Position numbers and translations under genes: made by a program. A stretch of 64,000 nt of DNA from Triglochin maritima (taxonomy: Eukaryota > Streptophyta > Magnoliopsida > Alismatales > Juncaginaceae): the NCBI GenBank assembly GCA_963682175.1, contig OY821783.1:38834301-38898300 (forward strand). Reading direction: 5' to 3'. Below the pieces are notes generated by a model. It saw only the letters and a list, made by a program, of their open reading frames with translations, did no database searches and was not told where the DNA came from. Positions 1-10,667 of the stretch are shown here, in pieces (the stretch's first letter is position 1; each line of letters begins with the position of its first letter).

Positions 1-1188
1 GATTAAAAATATGAGGGTGTAGTACGATGAGTTTTTTAAGATTACCACTTTGACAGATGAGGATAAGCATGTACTTACCAAGTCGTTAAGTCAAGCAAAA
101 TACTTATTGTGGCTTTCTTTTATTCTTACTTTAACTAAAGGAGACGTTTTGGTTGGAAAACCTAACAAAACTAGAGATCTACTATGGGTTTATTGTGTCT
201 TTTTGTTGTCTCTCACGGTTAGGTTAAATTTTGTCCTTCCATGTATCCTTCAAAACATTCACTATCTTATACTCAACAACAGGTAGATTTTTTCCTCTAC
301 CTGAATTCAATTTTTAAAAAAAATTAAATTTCCATATATTAATCAAGAATAGGACAAATATTTCAATATTAGCCCGCTAAAAAATTAAGGTGAATTTATT
401 TTTCTATAACTTAATACAGAACATAGATTAGATAAATCCATCTTATTCTTTTTAAGCAAAAACAAAAAAAGTGTTCTCTAATTATCTAACTTTGAATATA
501 TGCACTGCAAAGTAAATTGTGCATCACGTTGGTTCGGTTATACTTATACATCGATCTCCCTATAACTTTGTGTTTAATTGTGGTGATCATTGTAGAATAT
601 GCCATGCTGATATTCATATGAATAGCTTTTCTATTTCTAAAAAGAAAAAAATTCAATCTCTTTAATAAAGAGAAGAAACTTCTTATGATATTAAGCGTAT
701 TTAAGTGTAACCAAACGAAAAAGTGCGCAATAGGAAAGTTGACTAAGCCATCTTATTAACTTGAAGAGGATCTAGAATTTTGAGCTACATGTGTCTTTTT
801 TTGGGTGGGGAGGGCCTCATTTAAATACAATAAAAAAATCTTTTAGTAATGTAAGAATATGCATATTTTTTTTGGAAAATAAGAGGCCCAAATGTCATGT
901 AGCATGAAAAAAAAAGGAATCTAGCAAATCTTTTTTATTGGATTTTTACAATATTCAACGAGAAACAAACCTATATGGTACATGAATTTACGTTGATCAT
1001 CCATTTATCTCCATCCTTTTTTTTATTTTGGAATTTCGTAGCATTACTTTTCTAGCATAAATCTAAGGAGAAATAGACAACTGAGTTCGAACTGCAAACT
1101 ATGAAAAGGAGTGTGGGTCTTGGTTTAGTTGTATCCTTGAAGACAAATTAATAAGAATCTCAGTGACCAATTAATTAAGAAAGGCAAG
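1..1188. other. Intergenic DNA, no gene seen
   Basis: AT-rich sequence with many homopolymer A/T runs. A 78-codon open frame at 50-286 has no recognisable domain and no convincing gene context. I see no RNA gene or repeat here. Confidence 0.6.
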
Positions 1189-1320
1189 GACAATGTTACA
1201 TCCTAACCCTTTGCATTTGGGTTTAATTGTGATTAGGTGGAGGATTAGGGGAGGAGGAGATGGAGGGCTGAGATGGATGGGAGGAGTTGTGATGGATGGT
1301 GGAGATTGAAAGAGGTGGAG

Positions 1321-1329
1321 TATATAAGG
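1321..1329 (+). promoter_or_regulatory. TATA box of solo LTR copy 1
   Basis: TATATAAGG is followed by a CT-rich leader (CTCTCTCTCACAC), the usual layout of a plant LTR promoter. A conserved stretch (TTCTTCAAAGGCTTCTTC, 1557-1574) lies just before GGTATGTC, which resembles a 5' splice site and recurs in copy 2 near 20532-20562. Confidence 0.6.
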
Positions 1330-1696
1330 TTGGAAAACTCTTCTCTCTCTCACACTTGTCTCTCACTCTCTCACTCGTTTCTCTCTCAAGTCTCTCTCCC
1401 TCTCGCGTGATCCGCAGCTCTCTGAGGTGAGGAGGAGCTCGAGGTTCGCCGGATCGTGTGATTCGAGGCTCGCCGGATCGGGTGGCCGGAGGAAAAGGAT
1501 CGGGTTCGGGTTTTCGCCGGAGAAGAAGAGATTTGCGAGGAAGCGCTCGCCGAGGTTCTTCAAAGGCTTCTTCAAGCCTTAAGGTATGTCAAGCTTTAGT
1601 GTAGACCTTCTTTTAGCCTTTGCGAGGGTTGGAGTGGCTGACGGTAGGCCGGAAGGCTCGTCGAGGACCTTGCAGCAGCTTTTCTGCTTTGCAACG

Positions 1697-2186
1697 GTCG
1701 ACCGGCGGGATGACGCGGTCGACCGGTCGTAGTGTATTTTGGGCGGAAAACCCTTGCACCGGTCGAACGATACTCTTCGAGTGGTCGACCGGTGGTGCGT
1801 TTTACCAAGGGAGAAATGCTCTGTGTGTTTTCGGTCGAACAGGTCCCCTTTGCCGGTCGACCGAAAAGCACTGTTGTAGGTCGGTTGGGGGCGTTGACCA
1901 TCTAAATGGTCGACCGCTCATTGACTTTGTTCGACCGACGTTTAAGTTAACTTATTGGCCGGTCGACCAGGAGTGTGGTTTCGGTCGACCGTGTAGTGCA
2001 GTTTTGTTGGGGAATTTCCCTGGTTGTTTTCGGTCGACCGTGATCTGAGGGTCGTTCGACCGTTGGTGCTTTTGAGCGAGAGAGGATTTTCCCTGTTGGA
2101 TTTCGGTCGACCGTGACTTGAGAGTCGTTCGACCGGTTGGACGTTAATTCGGTTTTTCTGAGGAATAGTTGTGGTGTTCGGTCGAC
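1697..2186. repeat. GGTCGACC palindrome array in solo LTR copy 1
   Basis: At least 14 full or one-step-degenerate copies of the GTCGAC core lie at 1697, 1718, 1762, 1784, 1834, 1856, 1909, 1930, 1962, 1984, 2033, 2055, 2106, 2128 and 2181. Neighbours form pairs about 21-22 bp apart, and successive pairs are about 44-53 bp apart. A second motif, GACCATCTAAATGGTC, overlaps the array at 1896-1911. Confidence 0.9.
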
Positions 2187-2551
2187 CGTTTGGGCACTGT
2201 TTTGCATATGGATGCTTGTGCCGTGTGTTGTTGGATCCGCCTCGAGGGCAACGGGTCTCCGGCCTTTTTTGGGGCGACGGTACAGACATTGCCGGCCTGA
2301 GAGGAGGGTCGTGTTGTGGCTCTGAGGAGCGGGTGCCGTGTGTGCACGTTGTTGTTGTGGCTCTGAGGAGCGGGTGCCTTGTGTGCACGTGTGATTGTGG
2401 GGTTGGGGTGAGAGGACCCTTGAGACCCGTGGCCGATGTGTTCCGGCGGTGCCTGGTGTGCACGGGAGATTGTTGTGTTTTACTGCATTTCATTTCATTT
2501 CATGTTTCATTACGCATATTATGTTCATATTTTAGGGGTCTGACATACGGG

Positions 2552-2567
2552 GTTTCCCCCGGGAAAC
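2552..2567 (+). other. Conserved short hairpin in solo LTR copy 1
   Basis: Stem GTTTCCC (2552-2558) pairs with GGGAAAC (2561-2567). The same position in copy 2 (21996-22011) and copy 3 (32995-33011) keeps the GTTTCC/GGAAAC stem while the loop changes in size and sequence. The flanks GACATACGGG and CTCAGGCAT are conserved in copies 1 and 2. Confidence 0.6.
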
Positions 2568-2858
2568 TCAGGCATATTCATGTTTTATGTCAGGTCGTAC
2601 ACGTCAGTAGGAGGTGGTGACTGCGGACAGGAGCACCCAGACCAGATCCTGTCTTTTTTGGTTCTTCGAGGTGGATGATTTTTCCCCTGTACATGTGTTG
2701 TATATCTTTTGTGTTGGGTTGTAATCATCCTTGACTCTTGTATTGTACAATTTCCCTATTATATATATCTGTACTTGTGGTTTGGTGACGTCCCCTGTGT
2801 TAATTTTTTATCTGTTTAAAGTTTTAAATTTTCAGCTGTTTTGGGAAGTTACAGACAA

Positions 2859-4060
2859 TTACCCTACACTTTCTACCTAACAGTTGTTTCGTTATGGGCA
2901 TATCATAATCACTATCTGTTTAACAAAAGATAAACTATGGATCAGTTATGAACCGCAACACTTAAACAAAGACCGGCTTAAACTTCTAACTTGATTGGTC
3001 ATCTTTACGAAGTTGTTCTAGATTACTTGAAATACAAGAAATGTACGATTAACATTACTTTCAGACAAATTGATGGTATTATTAGCTACATTATTCAGCT
3101 TCTATGGAAAGATGGACTTAGAAATGCTACAAAAACTAAAATACAAATCAAGCAAATCTTTTTCTCAAAATTATGCCATGATTGATGGCCTATAATTAAA
3201 GGACAACAGCATCCGTCAAAAACAAACCCAAAGGACAAGTATAAAGTATAATACGTGTCATATATGTATACTTATACTATACTACTATGAAAAAACAAAG
3301 TTCTTTGTTAAGGCTAATATATATTTATTGATTAAAAAAGTCAAGCACAAGAACCTGATGGGACACATGCAATAAAAAAACCAAAAGATAGCACATCATC
3401 ATGTCCCTTTGGACTCAAGGCAGCCATACATTTAAATTCCAATCATCTTCTTTTTCCTAAATATAAAATTCCACAGTCACAATTAAACATTGTTTTTAAG
3501 AGGGAGAGGTTTGTAGACCTTAGGTTTGCAAATTCCAATTTTTAAGAATAACTACAATTACTATTGTATATTACTTCAGCGAACGAATTGCACCTTGAAA
3601 TGTAGTAATTTTTGAAAATAGTCAAAACCAACTTCATTAAATTCACACTCTCAGAGACCTTTTGCATCCTATAATAAAATGGGAGCTCTTTGCATTATTA
3701 CCCTAAACCATTTCGAACTTAATTGACTTCATTGCTGGTAATAGCACATGTAAGTTATATTATTGAGTTATTTTAGTATTTGAGATAATATAATGATGTT
3801 TGTTATACATTTTTAAATTTTGAATGTGCAACACAAATATCATTACGACATTAGTTGTTATATCAATACAAGTATACGTACATTTTAGTTTCTCTACTTC
3901 TAATGTTACGAAGAAGGAGAAGTTATTTGTTTGAAAAAGAGAAGAAAAAAGAAGGAAGGGGACCACTTAAATTCGACCTAATCACATACCTCAAATCTTG
4001 TTGTCAAATGTCAAACCTGTTTGTTCTAACCTCTCTCATTCCAAACTCAGTAAACACCAA
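2859..4060. other. Intergenic DNA upstream of the bHLH gene
   Basis: No supported gene. Open frames at 2991-3185 and 3855-4145 have no recognisable domain, and the latter runs across the bHLH promoter. This stretch presumably holds the distal promoter of the gene starting at 4220. Confidence 0.5.
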
Positions 4061-4067
4061 ACGTTTT

Positions 4068-4075
4068 TATATAAA
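4068..4075 (+). promoter_or_regulatory. TATA box of the bHLH gene
   Basis: TATATAAA lies 145-152 bp before the ATG at 4220. A start of transcription about 30 bp downstream would give a 5' leader of roughly 115-120 nt, ordinary for a plant gene. Confidence 0.6.
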
Positions 4076-4219
4076 CACCACAAATCCCACAGACAATAGG
4101 AGAGACCACAACAACACACACATACAACAAGCGAACTCCAATTAAACTAAACCCTACCCAACCAGCTGAAGATATATCGAACAACAACAATTGAAGGTGA
4201 AGTTTGGTTTGGTGCAAAG

Positions 4220-6562
4220 ATGGCAGAAGAGTTTCATAGTGGTATTTGTAGTGGTAGCTGGTGGAATTCCCTCAAGAGCACCGGCGTCGATGGTCTCAGT
4301 ACGGTGTCAGTACCGGTTCCCTCGGTGGCCCGTTCGACCGATATCGTCGGGTATGGGTGGACTGGGACCGGAGTTTCCGACGACAAGCAAAGATCTTGTG
4401 ATCATGAATCCATTTCGGGGAGTTCGGTTTCTTTCCAATACGATAACCAAAAGGTGGTCTCGCTTCCGATGGTTACCGGAGGTTTTATGATGGATCCATC
4501 TCTTCCGGTCACCGGATTTGGGTTATCCTCACCAATGGATTGGAACCAAGCCCTCATGTAAGACATGTTTTTCTTGAGTGTTTAATGTTTTCCAATTAAT
4601 ATAGCCATAAAATCTCACAAACAACATACAATAAGAAGAAAAAAAAGATAAAAAAAAAGATTTTTATTTTATTTTTAAAGAACCCCTCATGAGTACTATT
4701 GCACTTATTATTATCTTCACATCAAGTTTGAAATATACTTGTAATAATCAGTACATGTGATAATATTTTTGAGAACTTCTCTTTTTCTAATTTATATATT
4801 TCCCCTTACTGTTACTTGTTATAGCAATAGTGGTGGAAGAGCTAATGATCAAACGAGCTTCCATGAATCCTTCTACAACCAAGAATCAAAGGCATCCATG
4901 GATTCCAACCACATCCATATGGGAACTATTAATGTTGAGAACACAACACCAAATTTGTTCAAAGATATCAACAACTTCCAAGCCTTCATGGCAGACCAGC
5001 AACACCACCTCAGCTCCGGCAACGAGTCAACGGATTCCGTCAGCTTCCCGGAGAATCTATCGGTCTCCTACGGAAGCCCGTCTCCCGTTTTCCTTCAAGG
5101 TTTACCACTTGATCATCAACCTCCACAACAACATGGTTATGCTAACAATAGTTATAATCAAATTGCTTCAAGTGAGATGGTCATGAATCTCAACCCGAAT
5201 CCGAACCCAAGTCCGAATTGGTCGACCAAGATCCCACAATTCTCAAATAACACACCTTTCTGGAATGCCCCACTTCAAACCCAATTCCTCCCACACAACA
5301 ATTTTGAATCCAAACTTAATGCCACCACTATGCCAACCAAGGTATGTGACTTTTTTATTTTTTTTGGGGGGAAAAATATTTTTCTAGGGTTTTCAACTTT
5401 TCATGCATGCATGTATAAACTTGTTGTGGATTGTTTGGTGGGTGTGTAGACAAGTTCGGAAGGAGTGAGGGACTCGAGTTCGGTGACCAAAAAAGCCAGT
5501 AGTGAACCGGCATTTAAGAAGCCTAGAGTGGAGACACCATCACCATTGCCAACCTTCAGGGTATTTGAATTAATCCAACAAATGGTTGATGGGTAGTTAG
5601 TTTGTTAGTTTGTGGTTTGATTTGATTAATTGGGTGTCTAATACATCTTTGGTTCTTGGGTTTTGGTTGTTATATACAGGTTAGGAAAGAAAAACTAAGC
5701 GACAGGGTCACAGCACTCCAACAACTAGTGTCACCTTTTGGAAAGGTGGAGGATTTCTTCATCAATTACTTAATCCATGTCAAAATTAAGAAGTGTTTTG
5801 TTTTATTTTCAATGTTAACTTATAATATCAAATTCACCAAATATTTGGAAAAAATATATATAACACATTAATTCAAATGTAAGAAATCAATATGTTTTTT
5901 TAGAAGCATCATGTCTAACCGATTCTTCGATTCGAACAAGAAAAAAAATGTAACTTGATTGTTGTCAAACTTAAAGTATCTAATATGATCGTTCAAATAA
6001 GTTACGCAATATGCTTAATTTCATTGAATATCAAAGTTGGTGGTGCTCTTTAAACTAATTTAGTTTTATATGCATGTTTGGGTTTGTGGTTTGGCAGACT
6101 GATACTGCTTCAGTACTTTATGAGGCAATAGAATACATCAAGTTCCTCCATGATCAAGTCAATGTGAGTCATCTTCAACAACGTTTTTGATCTTCACATA
6201 ATTTAATTTTACCTTTTAATTACTAAGATGTTAATTGTAACATGTCTACTTATTAATTTCAGGTTTTAAGCACCCAATACTTGAAAAATGGACATCCCAT
6301 GCAACATCAACAGGTACTAACAATCACCCTTTTCTTCAACATAAACACCTTTATTAGTTTAAATTATCAAGTAAATTCAGTATTAATTTCTCTTTTCTCC
6401 CATTTTTGGCAGAACCCTGACAAATCGAGGGACGGTGAGGGGCCAAAACAAGATCTTAGGAGCAGAGGATTGTGTTTGGTTCCAATATCAAGCACATTTC
6501 CGGTCGCCAACGAGCCGATGTCAGACTTCTGGACTCCTTCCTTTGGAGGTTACTATAGGTAG
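4220..6562 (+). CDS. bHLH112: bHLH transcription factor, bHLH112-like (7 exons)
   Basis: Seven exons with GT..AG borders join in frame: 4220-4557, 4825-5341, 5450-5560, 5680-5745, 6098-6163, 6263-6313 and 6413-6562 (1299 nt, 432 residues). The N-terminus (MAEEFHSGICSG..WWNS) is typical of the bHLH112/bHLH123/bHLH68 group. The helix-loop-helix is split over exons 4-5: VRKEKLSDRVTALQQLVSP, then TDTASVLYEAIEYIKFL, at about residues 322-366. The C-terminus contains the group's SRGLCLVPISST block. The basic region is atypical: it lacks the His-Glu-Arg triad that reads E-boxes in classical bHLH proteins. The middle, residues 115-285, is rich in Asn, Pro, Ser and Gln and probably disordered. Expected location is the nucleus, acting as a dimer; stress or root roles known for relatives are not shown by this sequence. 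The 4220 ATG is the first in frame after the TATA box. The symbol names the nearest group, not proven orthology. Confidence 0.9.
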
Positions 6563-6950
6563 AGAGCACCAAATTAGTGGATAACTAAAGATTGAAGAAG
6601 ATTTGATAGCTTTACTTATCCACTAATGTTGTGATGTGTCAAGTCAAATGTAGTTAGTTAATCATAGACCTAAATTAAGAACCACCTGACCTTGATTTAC
6701 AGTATAATTAATTAGTTAGTACTAGTGTAACAAGAATGCAAAGTAAAGATTGAATGATGCAAACTATGGCATACATTATGGGACGTATAAATTGAAAAAT
6801 ATTGTCATGGGTAGTTTTTTTTAGGTTGTGGATCAATGAGTGGGAACAGGTGCTAAATTTGGCAGACATTATGGGTTTCTTTAGTGGATTTTGTGAGTTG
6901 TCTCACTTTGTAGCTGAATTTAGCAGAAAGGGTAAAGGTTGTGTGTGTGT

Positions 6951-6996
<46 letters not shown>

Positions 6997-7773
6997 AGAG
7001 CACTGTTCCCATTTGATTGTATCAGTTTATTTTTTTAGAAAAGGAGAAATCAATAATTACAATGGATGTCTTTTGTTTGGAGTATCTAACTTTCCAGTTT
7101 GTTTTCCCTTCCTACTAGTGGACCTTATCTTCTCTCTCACACACTTTATCTGATCAATTCACTTTGATGTCAAGTCATTGGATCACTCAACCGGAAGTTT
7201 ACATTGAGGTTAGCAAAACAGTTAGTTAGCGGTGATGGTGAGAAGTGACTGATGGATTCTATAAAATCCATGATTAGCTTTAGATAGCATATCTTATAGG
7301 ATAGAAATTCATAACTCATATGATTTCCTTCATTCCTATTACCTATATTAAAATAAGAAAATAAATAAATTAATACAACTAAACTTGTAAGACAAACTTA
7401 AAAGACATGTATTAAGCGATGAAATTATTTATCACTTAAGTGTTGTCAAACCGATATATAGTTGCCTTAATTATTATACCTCCTGAATATTAATCATCAT
7501 GGCCTACTAAGTTGATAGTTTATATGGTGGGTGGATGTGAAAATCTTTGCATTTCCTCAATTTACTGAGTCGTATTGCTTGTAGTGGATTTAGAAAGTAA
7601 GATGTAACAATGTTATATGTGATAAATTAAAATTCCTCGGATTATCAACAAGTACTACTCAAAGCTAGTCCATATCTATGAACGCATGCATGCTCCTAGC
7701 CTTTTATCTTCTACTCTCCAGCTTTGTAAATAGAAGTAATCATTTGGCCAAACATGTATAAAGAAGCATAATA
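6563..7773. other. 3' flank of the bHLH gene
   Basis: Apart from the GT/G microsatellite nothing is recognisable. The open frames at 6802-7038 and 6941-7153 are read-throughs of that microsatellite (poly-Cys-Val and poly-Gly) and are not genes. Confidence 0.5.
6941..6995 (+). repeat. (GT)12 followed by a run of 31 G
   Basis: A dinucleotide run of 24 bases passes directly into an uninterrupted poly-G of 31 bases about 400 bp after the bHLH stop codon. Long G runs are prone to slippage and assembly error and can form G-quadruplexes. Confidence 0.9.
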
Positions 7774-8939
7774 TGTTGGAAGTTTGAATGTGCTCGACGA
7801 ACATTTAACCCCTACAAAATTTGACATTTCGGGATTAGTAGTAAATTCACAACTTATGTAACATATTATCCTATGTAATGATCAATCATTACACCCCATA
7901 ATATTTACATCACATATGAATTTAATTTAGATTCTAATTATGTTATTAATCACAACATAACTTTGATTTTGCTTTGTTCACCCATGTGTCATATTTTCTA
8001 CATGAAACCCGACACATCTTATGAACTCAAAATCCTCATTCCTTGTTTCCCAGTTTTGTGGTGTGACCTATGGGAGGATCTAAACTAAGTTGACAGTGAT
8101 ATTAAGAGCTTAATATCACAAGCTATAAGCGGTATCTAGCTACACATTATAGCTCCCAATTAGTTAGATGTCTTAATTCCACTCGAACCAAAACCCGATC
8201 CATTTAGTGATGGCGTGCACCACTTGTGTCCGTCCCTTGCTTCATGATATTAAGAATACACACAAAGTAGTATTGTGTCATCTTTGTCTTAGTATTCATT
8301 TCTTGATCTCTTTAAGCTAGTTATAAATATGTGACTTAACTCAAATCACATTGTGCACATTATAACTTTGCTTTATCAAGGGGTCCACTAATATCATCAC
8401 TCAATTAAGAGGGGCAATGATAGTCTTTTGACTAACTATCTTCTCCAACAAAAGTTGTACTTAACCAACTAATGCCTTTACACTACACTCATCGATAGCT
8501 CAAGACACTAGTCTAATTATGAACTCCTTAAGTGATTAGATATAAGTCTCATATCAAAGGACCAAAGACACAGTAAAATATTAATGACACAGAAACACAT
8601 TTCTATAATATTTTACTTATTAGGTCTATTCAGTATACAAAAGTAATATTTTCCTCTTTTGCATACCCGTGTTGTCACTCACTTGTAGAGCTACAATGAT
8701 CTATGACCAACACGACAATCTTAACTCGGTAATTAATGTTCCATGTTAATTACCATGATTGCGAATATCTTTTGTTTTATGTAAACCAATATCTTTTAGA
8801 GCTCTACGGTTAAGGACCAAGAGCTTTTTCCTTAACACTTCCAAAAGACGAATAACATAAACAAGGAACAAAATGATTTCTCATTCAATTCATAATAATT
8901 GACATTTAAAAGTAAAACTTTTAGAACACATTCCCTTCA
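7774..8939 (+). mobile_element. LTR-like dispersed repeat (family L3, copy 1)
   Basis: The stretch starts TGTTGGAAG and ends ACACATTCCCTTCA. From about 7818 onward it is closely similar to 39502-40625, including the blocks GTTTCCCAGTTTTGTGGTG and AAGCGGTATCTAGCTACAC. TG..CA ends and length fit an LTR, but flanking bases TAATA and GGAGT do not match, so the boundary or the flank has changed. This copy lacks the palindrome array that the other carries at 39082-39455. Confidence 0.6.
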
Positions 8940-9742
8940 GGAGTGTACGTTTGAAATGAGAAATTCAAGATCAAGAAAATCGGTAATAAAATAAAAGGCC
9001 AAGTAATAATTAAGCAAATATTAGTGTACAACATTTATGTTCACTATATTCTTCTAAGTCCTACGTTCGTGTTTCAAAGTCTCAAAGGTTTGTTTGCTTT
9101 TATGTTTGGACACAAAAGGAACATGTATATATGTTTGAATATGTAGAAGAAGCAAACATCAACAAAATTGATGAACAAAGCTTCATTAATAAGAAAGGTC
9201 ATTAATTTATTTATTTTGTTTTGTTTTGACTATGTGATAGACGGCTATGGAGATCTTAATTGTAGTCATTTGCGGTGGGCTTGTAAAATAAACAATTATA
9301 ACTTTTATTTGTTCATATATATGAGTGAAAAGGACAAGCACTTAAGTATGGTTTGGGCGGCCGTGACGAAAACATAAATCAGATGGCAAAGGAATATGAG
9401 ACCAACGGACAATGGCAACCCCACTTTAGAATAATGTAAAGGTTAATAGTGACTTAACCGCCTAATCCACATGTACATATATATGTTCTAAGTCAGTTTC
9501 ATAAACACGACAATTATGAAGAGGATGTTCTTTCTGAGTAAATTATTTACTCACGTAAAAAGCTAATTAAAAATATAGTATAGCTTCAACAATACGACAT
9601 AGCCACTCATATAATTCTAGTACGTATTACAAATAAAATGATTAATTGCATCTTTAATCTTTAAAACCTGTCGTGTTAGCAATTTGCTCCCTCTCGTCTT
9701 TCTTCGTTAGTTTTGACGATTGACTCAGAGAGAATTCTGAAA
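8940..9742. other. Intergenic DNA before the copia element
   Basis: AT-rich, no gene recognised. A 69-codon open frame at 9168-9377 has no domain. Confidence 0.5.
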
Positions 9743-9805
9743 CTACTTGTTGTTGTTTACCTTGAATAAGTGTTTAAAGTATACGTGCAGAAAAACAGAC
9801 AATCG

Positions 9806-10177
9806 GTCGACCGGATGGAGTGATTCGGTCGACCGAATATGTGTTCAATTTGTCCAGCAAAGTGCCTGTCGTTTTTCGGTCGACCAAAGTCTAGGATTCG
9901 GTCGACCGGGCACACGTTTGGAGCTGGGCAAAAGTTACTGTTGTTTTTCAGTCGAACGGAACCTTGGATTCGGTCGATCGGAAACGTTCGAGGAGCTGGG
10001 AGAAAAGTGTCTGTTGAATTTCGGTCGACCGGAACTTAAGTGTACGGTCGACCGATTATGCACTCGCGCAAGCCAGAAAAGTTACTGTCGATTTTCGGTC
10101 GAACGAGACTTCAATTTCGGTCAACCGTTTATGATACAGTTATTTAATCGGTCGACCGGATCACCCGATCGGTCGAC
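9806..10177. repeat. GGTCGACC palindrome array in the copia 5' LTR
   Basis: Cores (GTCGAC or a one-base variant) start at 9806, 9828, 9879, 9901, 9951, 9973, 10024, 10047, 10098, 10120, 10151 and 10172. These are six pairs with internal spacing of 21-23 bp. The first five pairs repeat with a period of 72-74 bp; the last gap is shorter (53 bp). The array lies upstream of the TATA box and ends about 80 bp before it. Confidence 0.93.
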
Positions 10178-10254
10178 CGTTTGACCCAGTTTTGCCCACG
10201 TTTTGCACATTATTCCACCCATTTTTAGTGCAACTTGTACTTGTTTTGGCCTCA

Positions 10255-10263
10255 TATATAAAG
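10255..10263 (+). promoter_or_regulatory. TATA box of the copia 5' LTR
   Basis: TATATAAAG in the U3 part of the LTR, directly downstream of the palindrome array. The 3' LTR has the same box at 15160-15168. Confidence 0.7.
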
Positions 10264-10606
10264 GCAATTTCGTTCCTTTTGTTAGAGGATTGATTCCTAT
10301 TATTCACTTTTGTGTTCTTGAGAGAAATGAGAGAGACAACATCCTTGTGATTCGGTAGGAGAGATTTGAATCGGGTTTCTTCGTCAGTTCGTTCGCGTCT
10401 CCTGTAAGCATCTCTTGTAATACGTTTCTCTATAGTGGATTTGAGTTGTGTCGTCCGTGGTTTTTCCCGCATTGGGTTTTCACGTTATATCTTGCGTGTT
10501 TGTGTGGTTTGGATTTTGGATTTGCGTTTTGGTTCTCAAGTTTAGCCAATTGGATTCGTGTTTTTGTGCCGCTGCGTATTTGGGATTGATTTTAATTCCT
10601 TACAAC

Positions 10607-10618
10607 TGGTATCAGAGC
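10607..10618 (+). other. Primer-binding site, initiator tRNA-Met type
   Basis: TGGTATCAGAGC begins two bases after the LTR end. This is the standard plant copia minus-strand primer site complementary to initiator methionine tRNA. Confidence 0.9.
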
Positions 10619-10667
10619 TTTTGGGTCCGAATTTGGGGAATTTTCGTCGATCTTTTGTCAAGTACTC

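Larger units (their letters stand above)
1194..2853 (+). mobile_element. Solo LTR (family L1, copy 1)
   Basis: A 1660-bp unit begins TGTTACATCC, ends GAAGTTACA, and is flanked by the perfect 5-bp target duplication GACAA (1189-1193 and 2854-2858). There is no internal coding region and no second LTR, so this is a solo LTR left by LTR-LTR recombination. Two other copies, 19978-22338 and 32704-34803 (reverse), share its ends, the GGTCGACC palindrome array, the GTTTCC/GGAAAC hairpin near the 3' end and the AATTTTCCGTTG-like terminal stretch. The length of 1.7-2.4 kb suggests a large Ty3/gypsy-type LTR, but no protein is left to prove the superfamily. Confidence 0.9.
9748..10604 (+). repeat. 5' LTR of the copia element
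   Basis: Contains the palindrome array (9806-10177), a TATA box TATATAAAG (10255-10263), and the LTR end TTACA directly before the primer-binding site. It has the same length as the 3' LTR. Confidence 0.93.

Noticed and set aside
50..286. A 78-codon frame at the window start
   Set aside because: Hydrophobic but unrecognised, in AT-rich DNA; it might be an exon end of a gene outside the window, but nothing supports that.
1697..2186. The regularly spaced palindromes looked like a CRISPR-type repeat-spacer array
   Set aside because: Spacing alternates between 22 and about 50 bp, spacers are related to each other, the array lies inside an LTR, and the genome is a plant.
4757..5449. The 230-codon frame at 4757-5449 as a separate gene
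   Set aside because: Its centre is exon 2 of the bHLH gene; both ends run into introns with clear splice sites at 4825 and 5341.
10607..10618. TGGTATCAGAGC as part of a tRNA gene
   Set aside because: It directly follows an LTR end and is the primer-binding site; no cloverleaf can be formed around it.
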